From Venturia oleaginea (Eukaryota > Ascomycota > Dothideomycetes > Venturiales > Venturiaceae), in assembly GCA_013176395.1 (NCBI GenBank), contig JABMLP010000020.1:868001-932000 (forward strand): a DNA stretch of 64,000 nucleotides, written 5' to 3'. Under the pieces are notes generated by a model. That model saw only the letters and a list, made by a program, of their open reading frames with translations, made no database searches and had not been told where the DNA came from. A program made the position numbers and the translations under genes. Numbering within the stretch: position 1 is the first letter of the stretch; each line of letters starts with the position of its first letter. This document shows, piece after piece, positions 55,467-64,000 of this stretch.

Positions 55467-57482
55467 CTGATGTTTGGGTGTATATTTAAGTTACCTTTGT
55501 TACTTTTAGTAACAACAGCACACACAGCGAGAACTCAATTTTTGGAATTTACAGAAGTATCATCTAAAGATCATCAAAACACCTCTGCCAGTGGCCGCTC
55601 CGGCCTCTAGAGGCCATCGCGCGTCCCTCAGCGTCGATGGGATACCTCTAGAGTCGCCGTCGCGGCTACGACAGAGCAAGCAGACGAATACATGAGCAAG
55701 CTACACGAACGATGCGTCCACCAAAGACAACAGCAACCATCTAGTCACTATCTCCGGGCTAGTCCATCACCCCAGATGACACTGCAACGCTCCGAGTCGA
55801 CGAGTCACCGCTAGAACGGTAATACCTTCAACACAACTCAAACACCAGACGCCCGGTGTGCAACAATCGGCACCACACACCACTGCAACGACTAGACAAC
55901 CTCTCCCAACGTCTTGGCAAACCGTCCTGCTACAAGCTGTTGCCCAGAGCCTTGAGCCTCTCCCCAAACTGTTGCCTCCCAGTTATGGCATTGGCAAGAG
56001 TAGGTGCGCGACACAGTAAGTAGTAAGGACGCATAGAAGGAGCCTATTGGCGGCAAATCCCCTCCCTGTAAGCTAGCAGACGTAGCCTTGAGCCTCTCCC
56101 CAGACTGTTGCGTCCCAGTTATGGCATTGGCAAGAGTAGGAGCGCGATATAGCAAGCAGGGAGAGCGACTAGCAGCAGGTAGGCTCCGACTATAAGACGA
56201 CAAGTCTACAACACAATCGGTGCGACACGATACGGCAGCTGCTAGAGAACCTCATCTACTATCGTCTCCGCAAACCGTCCTGCTGCAAGCTGATGTCCAG
56301 AGCCTTGAGCCTCTCCCCAAACTGTTGCGTCCCAGTTATGGCGTTGGCAAGAGTAGGTGCGCAACACAGTAAGCAGTAAGGACGTATAGAAGGAGCTTAT
56401 TGGCGGCAAATCCCCTCCCTACAAGCCAGCAGACGTAGCCTTGAGCCTCTCCCCAGACTGTTGCGTCCCAGTTATGGCATTGGCAAGAGTAGGAGCGCGA
56501 TATAGCAAGCAGGGAGAGCGACTAGCAGCAGGTAGGCTCCGACTATAAGACGGCAGGTCTATAGCACGATCGGCGCCATACAATACGGCAGCTACCAGAC
56601 AGCCTCGTCCACGGGCATACCCGGAGTATCACACCCAAGCAGCGAAATCACGACTACGATGGTTACTATTGTCTCCAGCATCACACAACCAAATACACTG
56701 CCGCATAGGAATCTGGTGCAAGGCAACTTTCACAAGCAGAAACATACTTAGGGAACCCATTGGCCTTGAGGAATAAGGCGAAACAGATAGACAAAGCTGA
56801 GCATTAGAGGGAGACTGTAGGTAGAAGGATAGCGAAACACGAGGCATTGCCTCTTGAGTCTACATAGCACAGATATACTAGCAGAGTAATCAGTATCTAC
56901 AAGAGCCAGCGGGCATTTGGAGATACTGGTTAAGGGAAAAGAGGGAGGACCGAGGGGACAGCTGGTCTTGTTTCAGTGAACGGGGCGAAGTGGGGCGCGG
57001 TGGATTATATAATCTACGACGTGTCGGCTGTCTGATGAAGTCCTCCTAACCGGACATAGCTGCGTGATTAAGCGGCTGCAACCGAGTAGGATAAAATCAA
57101 TCAACTAATCAATCTTTGTTACTTTTAGAAGAAAAGGACTAAACGGGTACTGTATAGATGATAGCGTCTACATTCAATATAGATAGCCTTAATTCCGTAT
57201 ATAAACTCCAAGTCGAAATCGATACCTGTAAAATCGTAGCGATTTCCAAACCGTGAATTAATAGAAATATATCGATACCGATCTTAAGCTAGAAGGTATC
57301 AACAAAGTCCTAGAGACTCTCTTTAGAGGGAATATTGTTATACAGCAAGCATTCAGATACCCCGCTGCACAAGATATTTGGGAGGGTGTGTCACATCCTG
57401 GTACAGAAGGCACACTTGAGCTATACCGTTCTTACTTCCTTTATCACAATAGCTCCTGCTAGAGTACACACATCATATGTAA
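55467..57482. other. Repeat-rich intergenic region left of the gypsy element
   Basis: No gene supported. Contains the 353-bp tandem duplication (separate entry). A minus-strand frame over it simply mirrors the repeats. At about 57190-57480 there is an AT-rich, stop-riddled but partly protein-like stretch (e.g. EGINKVLETLFRGNIVIQQAF around 57292-57355) and a GGGAGGGTGTGTCACATCC segment resembling a polypurine tract plus LTR start, so an old retroelement or gene relic is likely. The gypsy element is inserted into it. Confidence 0.35.
55921..56610. repeat. 353-bp tandem duplication with internal sub-repeats
   Basis: Two head-to-tail copies, 55921-56273 and 56274 to about 56610, with roughly 90 percent or better identity by eye. 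Each copy contains two versions of a ~56-bp sub-repeat beginning GCCTTGAGCCTCTCCCCA, starting at 55949, 56095, 56302 and 56448 (spacings 146, 207 and 146 bp). No coding function is evident. Confidence 0.85.
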
Positions 57483-57487
57483 ACATC

Positions 57488-57663
57488 TGTTATGGGCATG
57501 GCCCATGGTTGGTATAGGCTAAGAGCCTAAGCCTGATTGAGCCTAGTATAGAGAAAGAACCTCATTGAGGTTCTCTGTTTGTAGATACCTTCACTCTTTA
57601 ACTGAATCTAAACAATCTTTGGCTACGAGTATGCTGCGTCTTTCCAGCTACCGTCCCGTAATA
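57488..57663 (+). repeat. 5' LTR of the gypsy element (176 bp)
   Basis: Begins TGTTATGGGCATGG and ends CCGTCCCGTAATA. By eye it matches the 3' LTR at every position. The ends are TG..TA rather than the usual TG..CA, fixed by the flanking ACATC duplication. If transcription starts at the self-primer sequence, U3 is 57488-57599 and R-U5 is 57600-57663. Confidence 0.95.
57600..57610 (+). promoter_or_regulatory. Putative self-primer in the LTR (AACTGAATCTA)
   Basis: These 11 nt are the exact reverse complement of the 11 nt immediately after the 5' LTR (57664-57674). In Tf1-type elements the first 11 nt of the transcript fold back to prime minus-strand synthesis, so this would be the 5' end of the RNA. 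The transcription start itself is inferred. Confidence 0.75.
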
Positions 57664-57674
57664 TAGATTCAGTT
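57664..57674 (+). promoter_or_regulatory. Primer-binding site (TAGATTCAGTT)
   Basis: Directly adjoins the 5' LTR with no spacer and pairs perfectly with 57600-57610. I see no CCA-complementary TGG at its start, so it does not look like a tRNA 3'-end binding site. Confidence 0.75.
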
Positions 57675-57697
57675 CTTTACAAACCTAGGTGTACTTG

Positions 57698-58792
57698 ATG
57701 CGTAGCAACAGTACCCTATCGACTCCTACAACCTACACCCCTACTACCGACGACGACCCAATCGCGAGCATTACGCAAGGAATCGACAAACTCTCAATGG
57801 CTCGAGCAAATTCGCCTGACACCGTACAACAATTGGTGGCAGCTCTGACCGCAGTCAGTGTTGATGGGAACACCGGTGCAAAAGCTATTGCATGGCCTAA
57901 ATGGGACGGGAAAAGAGACAACTACACGCTGTTCAGATGGCAGATCAAGACAAAAATCACTGTTGAAAATGGGAAGCTTGGAAGCAATCAAGGAATATGC
58001 GCGAACATCTTCAACGGGCTTCCGACAGAGAAACAACAACGCGTCATCCAATGGCTAAGCAATGGAGAGCAACATGACAACTACGAACCCGAGTCCTTTA
58101 TCAAGCATATGGACGACAAGTTCTTAGATCATGAAGCGGAAGCTAAAGCTCTCGACGAGCTGAACAAGATTAGCCAAGGCAGCAGACAACCGTTCGAAGA
58201 CTTCCGCCAGCAGTTCGAACAACTGACATCGCAAGCTGGATCCCTAGCGCCGCAAAGAGCCTCAAAGATCACTATCATGAACAACGCGCTCAACTACTCC
58301 CTCCAACAGACCTTGAAATCAGTGCGATTGTCCAGGGACGACTACGACACTTACGTAAAAGATGTACAGTACTTCGCGACGAAGACAGAGGCTCTATCCC
58401 ACCAACGCCGCTATCCAAGTACGGATAAGGAGACGCCAACGACTCGAGGGAGGCCACAATCACCCCAAACAGTCAGTCGTGACGCAGAAGGCGATGTCGA
58501 AATGACTGGCATCAACGCCCTTTCAGCGCAGATCGCAGCACTGATAGCTCGGGTCGATACACTCGGAAAGGATGCGAAGAAGGACCGACGACCTAGAGCG
58601 AAATGGCGATCCCAAACAGAGTTCTTGGCACTTATACAAGCGGGCAAATGCGGGCGCTGTAAGAAGCCCAAGCACCACCCGAACGTATGCGAATTCCGAC
58701 CAGCAACACGTCCAAAGACTCAGGTCACTGCGGTAATTACACAGCATACCGATGACTCCCTACAGGAAGCCTCATCAGAGTCGGAAAACTAG
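57698..58792 (+). CDS. Gypsy gag
   Basis: Starts at ATG 57698 (MRSNSTLSTPTTYTPTT) and runs to TAG at 58790-58792; 364 residues. The centre has a retrotransposon-gag helical region (WPKWDGKRDNYTLFRWQIK, EDFRQQFEQLTSQAG, YDTYVKDVQYFATKTEAL). Near the C-terminus is a single variant zinc knuckle, CGRCKKPKHHPNVC, with the spacing C-x2-C-x4-H-x4-C or its shifted alternative. The 3' end overlaps the pol frame, which opens at 58756 in the -1 frame. The gag frame is intact. Confidence 0.9.
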   Translation: MRSNSTLSTPTTYTPTTDDDPIASITQGIDKLSMARANSPDTVQQLVAALTAVSVDGNTGAKAIAWPKWDGKRDNYTLFRWQIKTKITVENGKLGSNQGICANIFNGLPTEKQQRVIQWLSNGEQHDNYEPESFIKHMDDKFLDHEAEAKALDELNKISQGSRQPFEDFRQQFEQLTSQAGSLAPQRASKITIMNNALNYSLQQTLKSVRLSRDDYDTYVKDVQYFATKTEALSHQRRYPSTDKETPTTRGRPQSPQTVSRDAEGDVEMTGINALSAQIAALIARVDTLGKDAKKDRRPRAKWRSQTEFLALIQAGKCGRCKKPKHHPNVCEFRPATRPKTQVTAVITQHTDDSLQEASSESEN

Positions 58793-61700
58793 CTACCCTT
58801 GTGCATCGTCGCGCACGAGGGTCTGAAGTAGATGTACATGGCGAAGACATTACAAAGCTACCAGGCATAAGAGAAATCAAAGCAGCAAAGGATAGGATGG
58901 AAAGTACACCCTTCTTGATAGATACCTTGATCAACGGAACTTCTTTCACCGAATCCTTCTTTGATAACGGCTGCCTCCCTTATGCTGCTTTCAGCGAGAA
59001 GAGTGTCCAAACACATCGTCTACCGCGCATCCCAATTGACACCAAACAATTGGCACTGGCTAAAGAGAGCCACGAGAACGGAGAAGACCTCCGTATTACG
59101 CACATGACCTACGCTACGATCGACATTGATGGTCGAGCAGAGCGAGTCTATGGGTATATAGTGAAAGGATTGAGCTTCCCTATTATCCTAGGCAAGGCAT
59201 GGGCAGAGAGAAACTGGGTGCGATATATAGCAGCTAAGAGAAAGCTGCTTATTGGTCAAGGATCCCAGCGCATCACGGTAAGAGAAAAGGGGTGGCTAGA
59301 ACAGAACACCAAAGCGCGAGACCGGCTCGCTCACGTGCGGGCGGCTTGTCTAGTGTCAGGATCTGTATTTGCAGCTATTGTTGGAAGGGCCCAGCGACGG
59401 TTGAGAAGAGATGGACCGGATGGTACACAAGTGCTGGCTATCTCGATGTCGGATATCAACAAGGCCCTAAGCAAGTTAGCAGAAAGAAAACAGAGAAAGA
59501 CTGAGGAAGAAATCCGACAAGAGATACCAGAAGAAATAGCAGAGCATGCTGATGCCTTTCTCGACGACGAAGACGGAGAGATCGCGCCCCATCAAGAGGG
59601 TCGCGATCACGTTATCGAATTGATACGAGATGAACAAGGTCGCGAGGCAGAAGTTTCTTGGGGCCCATTATACGGCATGTCGAGGGAAGAGCTATTAGTC
59701 CTACGAAAAACACTTTCGGACTATATGGACAAGGGCTGGATACGCGCCAGCAACTCACCAGCGGCAGCCCCAGTCTTATTTGTAAGGAAACCAGGTGGAG
59801 GCATTCGGATGTGTGTAGACTATCGGGCACTGAATCGAATCACTCGATCGGACCGCTACCCATTGCCACTAATCCGAGAAACCCTACGAAATCTAGCAAC
59901 AGCGCGTTGGTACACCAAACTTGACGTCAGAGCGGCATTTCATCGGCTCCGCATCAAGCACGGCGATGAGTGGAAAACGGCTTTTCGCACTCGATTTGGA
60001 CTATTCGAATGGCTAGTTACCCCCTTCGGACTAGCTGGCGCACCCGCGAGCTTTCAACGATACATCAACGGAGTCCTACGGGAATCCCTAGATATCTGCT
60101 GTTCAGCCTACATGGACGATGTCTTGATATGAAGCGACGGCGACTATCTGGATCACATGGTTAAGGTTAACCAAATTCTTGCCAAGCTCAAGACTGCTGG
60201 ACTTCGGCTAGACTTAAGCAAATGCGAGTTTGCTGTTCAGGAGGTCAAATATCTGGGGTTCATTATCACTGCAGGAGAAGGGATCAAAGTCGACCCAAAG
60301 AAAGTTGCCGCGATTAAAGAATGGGAGGCTCCAGTCAATGTCACAGGCGTACGCTCCTTCCTAGGCTTTGCAAATTTCTACCGAGACTTCATCGACAACT
60401 TCTCAGAGCTCTCCGACCCCTTAATCAAGTTAACACGGAAGGCCGTCGCTTTTGTCTGGAACAAAGAACATGAGAACGCCTTTCAAGTCTTGAAGGAGCT
60501 ATTCATCTCCGCCCCAATACTGGCTCACTGGAATCCAGACCTGGATACGGTACTCGAGTGCGACTGCTCTGGCTACGCGCTGGGAGGCACGTTGTCGCAG
60601 AAGGATATGAAAGGAAAACTACGACCAGTAGCATACTTCTCCCGCAAGCTCACTGCGGCTGAATGTAACTACGAGATCCACGATAAAGAATTACTGGCAG
60701 TAATCAAGTCCATTGAACACTGGAGAGGAGAACTACGCAGTGTTGCAGCACCTTTCAAAGTCCTTACCGATCACAAGAATCTCCGCTACTTTATGACAGC
60801 GCAGCGTTTGTCAGAGAGACAAGCAAGATGGTCGCTAATTCTATCTGAGTACCAATTCCAGCTGGAATTTCGCGCCGGAAAACTAGCGCAAAGACCAGAC
60901 GCACTATCAAGAAGACATCAAGATATGCCACATGACAAGAACGACGAGAGACTACAAGGGCGAGTGGCCCAGTTGATCAAGGACGAATGGCTTCCTCCTC
61001 TTTCCGAGAGGACGACCGAAACAATCGCAATACAAGCCCTTATCTGCCCAGTCAATACACCGAATACATCCAATAGTACATGGGACGTTATACGGGAGCC
61101 CCAGCAAAATACTGGACTGGACGGTCGACACCAGCTGACTGCCGAAAACGGTCAACACCGGTCCACTACTAGGTACGGTCAAAACCGGTCAGTTGCAAAA
61201 GGATGCGATCTTTTCGAGAAACCAGAGTTACAACTTCTCTGGGATCGCGCAATAGCAGAGGACCAATCCTACGAAGCTATTCATACGGCTATAGTTACTG
61301 GCGAACGTTCCTTTCCTCCAGAGCTCAAGTTGTCGGTACAGCTACCCGAATGCGAAGTAGACGACCACGGCGCGGTCACGAGAAGAGGGATCCTATGGGT
61401 ACCAGATTGGGAACCGCTGCGAACAACGCTGGTCCAACAAACTCACGATTCCCATGTTACTGGATACCCAGGGAGAGATAGCACGCTTGCGATTCTATCC
61501 AGAAGTTTCTTTTGGCCCCAACAATACAAGACAGTCCGGCAGTTTGTACGTAATTGCGACGTATGTGGGAGAACAGGAATATGGCGTGATAAGAAGCGAG
61601 GTCTTCTGAAACCACTTCCAATCCCGGCCCGCTTCCACAGCGAGCTATCAATCGATTTCATGACTGATTTGCCCGCGGAGGAAAACGGCCCAAAATACCT

Positions 61701-62877
61701 CATGGTTATCACAGATCGCCTCCTCAAAAGTGTTACGTTGGAGGCTATGACTACAATGAGCGCCAAAGAGTGCGCGAAAAGGTTCTTACAATGCCACTAT
61801 CGCTACCACGGATTTCCCATGGCATTGACGTCGGACAGAGGCAGCAATTGGACAGGTCGTTTTTGGAGGAAGCTTTGCGAACTTACAAAGATTGAGCAGA
61901 GACTCTCTACAGCCTTTCATCCACAGACTGATGGCGCGACCGAGCGCATGAACCAGGAAGTTCTACGCTATCTCCGCGCCTTCATCGCATACTCCCAACT
62001 AGACTGGCCAACGCTACTACCTACGGCTATGTTAGCACTGAACAATCGTGACTCTTCAGTCACAGGGATGAGTCCATTCTATCTAACCCACGGCTACCAT
62101 GCGGAACCAATCCAGAAAGTACAACGAATCTCACCCAGTAACTCACCAACAGCCGATGCCGAGACCTTTGTGCAACGAATAGAAGAGGCACAAGAATATG
62201 CACAGGCAGCGATGGCCTGGTCCCAGCAGAAGATGGAGAACGACGCCAACAGGTCACGTCAAGCTGCCGAAACGTTAAAAAAGGGCGACAAAGTCTGGTT
62301 GAACCTTAGGAATATCAATACTCCGCAGCTATCAAAGAAACTGTCGTGGACGCAAGCCAAATACACTGTCGAGAACCAGATCTCCCCGATGGTATACGAG
62401 CTGGCTGACCTGCCAAGTGGTATCCATAACCGTTTCCACGTTGACCTACTCCGCCGAGCCGCAACCGACACACTGCCCTCACAAGAATCCGATGATACCC
62501 AGCCGCCACCATTAGTGCCTCAAACCGAAGAAACAGAGGCTGAGTTTGAAGTAGAACGTATACTTCGCGCAGAGAAGAAACGGGTTGGGCGAGGCTGGGT
62601 TCGTCAGTTATTAATCAAATGGAAAGGCTATGCAGATCCCGATTGGCAGCCACGTTCATTATTCACAGAAGTCGAGGACTTAGACCGCTTCGAGGCAGAG
62701 TATGGCAAGGGCGACGGTGTCGGCGAAGATATAGGAGCTCAAACAGGGGCCCGAAGAAACCGAGTAGCGGTGGCCAGCGCCTTCGAATCTGCTACAAGCT
62801 GGCAGAAGCGATGTATGGCGTTTGTCTGTTTGATTATCCCACCTACCACACCCTCTTTAGTCCTGCACACCCGGTAA
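58756..62877 (+). pseudogene. Gypsy pol: protease, RT, RNase H, integrase, chromodomain (one in-frame TGA)
   Basis: The frame opens at 58756, overlapping gag by 37 nt in the -1 frame, and has no early ATG, so expression likely needs frameshifting. Protease: ESFFDNGCLPYAAFSE, with DNG where DSG/DTG is usual. RT: GGIRMCVDYRALNRITR, KLDVRAAFHRLRI, CCSAYMDDVLI. A TGA at 60130-60132 follows the YMDD box at once, then the same frame continues. RNase H: LECDCSGYALGGTLSQ, ECNYEIHDKELLAVI. Integrase: HDSHVTGYPGR..CDVCGRTG zinc finger, then Asp in LSIDFMTDL, Asp in TSDRGSNW, Glu in NQEVLRYL. Chromodomain: EVERILRAEKKRV..LIKWKGYADPDWQP. Ends at TAA 62875-62877. Confidence 0.92.
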
Positions 62878-62889
62878 GGAGGGGGGTAA
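62876..62889 (+). promoter_or_regulatory. Polypurine tract (AAGGAGGGGGGTAA)
   Basis: Purine-rich run immediately before the 3' LTR, overlapping the pol stop codon; the plus-strand primer of LTR retrotransposons. Confidence 0.8.
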
Positions 62890-63065
62890 TGTTATGGGCA
62901 TGGCCCATGGTTGGTATAGGCTAAGAGCCTAAGCCTGATTGAGCCTAGTATAGAGAAAGAACCTCATTGAGGTTCTCTGTTTGTAGATACCTTCACTCTT
63001 TAACTGAATCTAAACAATCTTTGGCTACGAGTATGCTGCGTCTTTCCAGCTACCGTCCCGTAATA
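62890..63065 (+). repeat. 3' LTR of the gypsy element (176 bp)
   Basis: Same length and, by eye, same sequence as the 5' LTR, followed by the ACATC target duplication. Confidence 0.95.
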
Positions 63066-63070
63066 ACATC

Positions 63071-64000
63071 AGCTCTACGGCTGAACATAGAAATACAAAA
63101 CACAATGATAGACATCATACATGTTTACATCACCTTGCGACCCTTACTGCAACAAATATCTGATAATAGTAATTTAATCATAACTGAAAAGAAGATCAAC
63201 TTCTTCCTCCCCCGATCCTATTAAACTTAAAGAATCCCAATTCAGATATCTCCAATTCACATTAAGCACTGTAAATCGAATAATCTTCTCTAATATAATC
63301 TCCCCCAAAATAATCTTTCTGGAATAGTAGTAGTAGTAGTATTAGCATCAGCGCAAAACCACCCCGCTCCACCACCCTCCTAGAACCACCCTCCATCCCC
63401 ATCCCCATCCCCAGCTCCGATATAAACCCCCACAAATCAATTATCTATTAGGAGTAATCATGAACCATATACCGTAGTAACACCAAGTATCGTTTCGAAA
63501 CTAATGTACCCCGCTCCCGCACGCCAGGTTCTCCACGATCTGATCGTGCCGTCGTTGCCGTTCTTACCGTTCTTGTTGTATCGTGGAGAGGAGAGAGGAG
63601 AGTGGTCTGCGTGGTCTAGTGTACTGCTAGCTAAGGAAACTGCGAAGGAAGGCCAGAATCGAGATTGAGATCTCGCTGATAAGTTTCTCGCGGATTGAAT
63701 TGTGGGATTGTTAGAATAAATCGATGTCGATCCTAACCTACGATCATCATATCACTTTTAATGGAAATCAGTATGGAAACATGGGTTCGATATGACGTTG
63801 ATTCCATGAAGCTATGTATAACTGACGGTTGGGGTATGTATTTAATAACCAGTTAATTGCCGTATGAACACATACATCAAAAAATCTAGCCAACACATAC
63901 ATCCAATTGCTAGGACATACATTGAAAACTGCGCATACATTCGCATACATTCTAGACTGTGAATGTATGTATTAGCAATAAATTTTGTCTATGAATTTGA
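63071..64000. other. Intergenic right end with short simple repeats
   Basis: No gene supported. A (TAG)n run lies at about 63325-63341, a (CCCCAT)n run at about 63396-63413, and the last 150 bp are rich in ACATACAT-type words (63870-63968), forming a loose tandem pattern. Confidence 0.45.

Larger units (their letters stand above)
57483..63070 (+). mobile_element. Gypsy-type chromovirus LTR retrotransposon, Tf1/sushi-like, with target duplication
   Basis: Complete element from LTR to LTR (57488-63065, 5578 bp) flanked by the 5-bp target duplication ACATC (57483-57487 and 63066-63070). Pol order is protease, RT, RNase H, integrase, chromodomain. The LTRs appear identical, which implies a recent insertion. 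The primer-binding site matches a piece of the element's own LTR rather than a tRNA, indicating self-priming. One in-frame TGA interrupts pol. Confidence 0.95.

Noticed and set aside
55892..56203. 103-codon minus-strand frame with repeated peptide
   Set aside because: It is explained by the tandem DNA repeat and shows no protein family character.
1..64000. CRISPR array, operon or bacterial-type system
   Set aside because: The genes are intron-bearing fungal genes; no regularly spaced short direct repeats with unique spacers were seen.

Overview
The window looks like a chromosome segment of a filamentous ascomycete (Pezizomycotina; Leotiomycetes is my best guess, from overall impression only). 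Reasons: genes carry short introns of roughly 45-125 nt with GTRNGY donors, and the set includes a CreB-type deubiquitinase, an AA9 lytic polysaccharide monooxygenase, a HET-domain gene, Mph1, a mitochondrial arginine-type carbamoyl-phosphate synthase, and fungal Fot1/pogo, copia and chromodomain-gypsy transposons.

Layout. 1-7.3 kb: a partial VPS8 (minus), a GPALPP-motif protein, a kinase-like orphan and a multipass membrane protein. 7.8-12.1 kb: a 5'-truncated, decayed copia element, followed directly by a broken HET-domain gene (to 14.0 kb). 15.9-34.3 kb: a gene-rich block with an AA9 LPMO, a Ser/Thr-rich single-pass surface protein, a GH114-like hydrolase, CPA2, LCL3, the tiny four-exon YOS1 and creB. 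35.7-39.5 kb: MPH1. 39.8-44.9 kb: four internally deleted Fot1-like DNA transposons (called A, D, C, B in map order). 45.6-52.2 kb: an acyltransferase-like gene and VPS10. 53.4-55.5 kb: a small MITE-like element whose apparent target duplication was split by a near full-length Fot1-like element (E). 55.9-56.6 kb: a 353-bp tandem duplication. 57.5-63.1 kb: a 5.6-kb gypsy/chromovirus with two apparently identical 176-bp LTRs and a 5-bp target duplication.

How genes relate. VPS8 (CORVET) and VPS10 (sortilin receptor) both serve Golgi/endosome-to-vacuole traffic, and YOS1 serves ER-Golgi traffic, but they are scattered housekeeping genes, not a cluster. LCL3 and YOS1 are divergent with 210 bp between start codons, as are VPS8 and the GPALPP gene (391 bp). 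No biosynthetic cluster is evident.

The most notable structures are in the mobile DNA. (1) Four Fot1-like elements with different terminal sequences all carry a repeated box in their inverted repeats with an exact 17-bp period, ending at the same distances from the element tip. (2) The gypsy element carries an 11-nt sequence in its LTR that is exactly complementary to the 11 nt immediately after the 5' LTR, the signature of Tf1/sushi-type self-priming. (3) Elements D and C abut and share one TA. (4) Element E sits inside the target duplication of an older MITE. All coordinates were read by eye; intron boundaries are inferred from reading-frame continuity and GT..AG sites.
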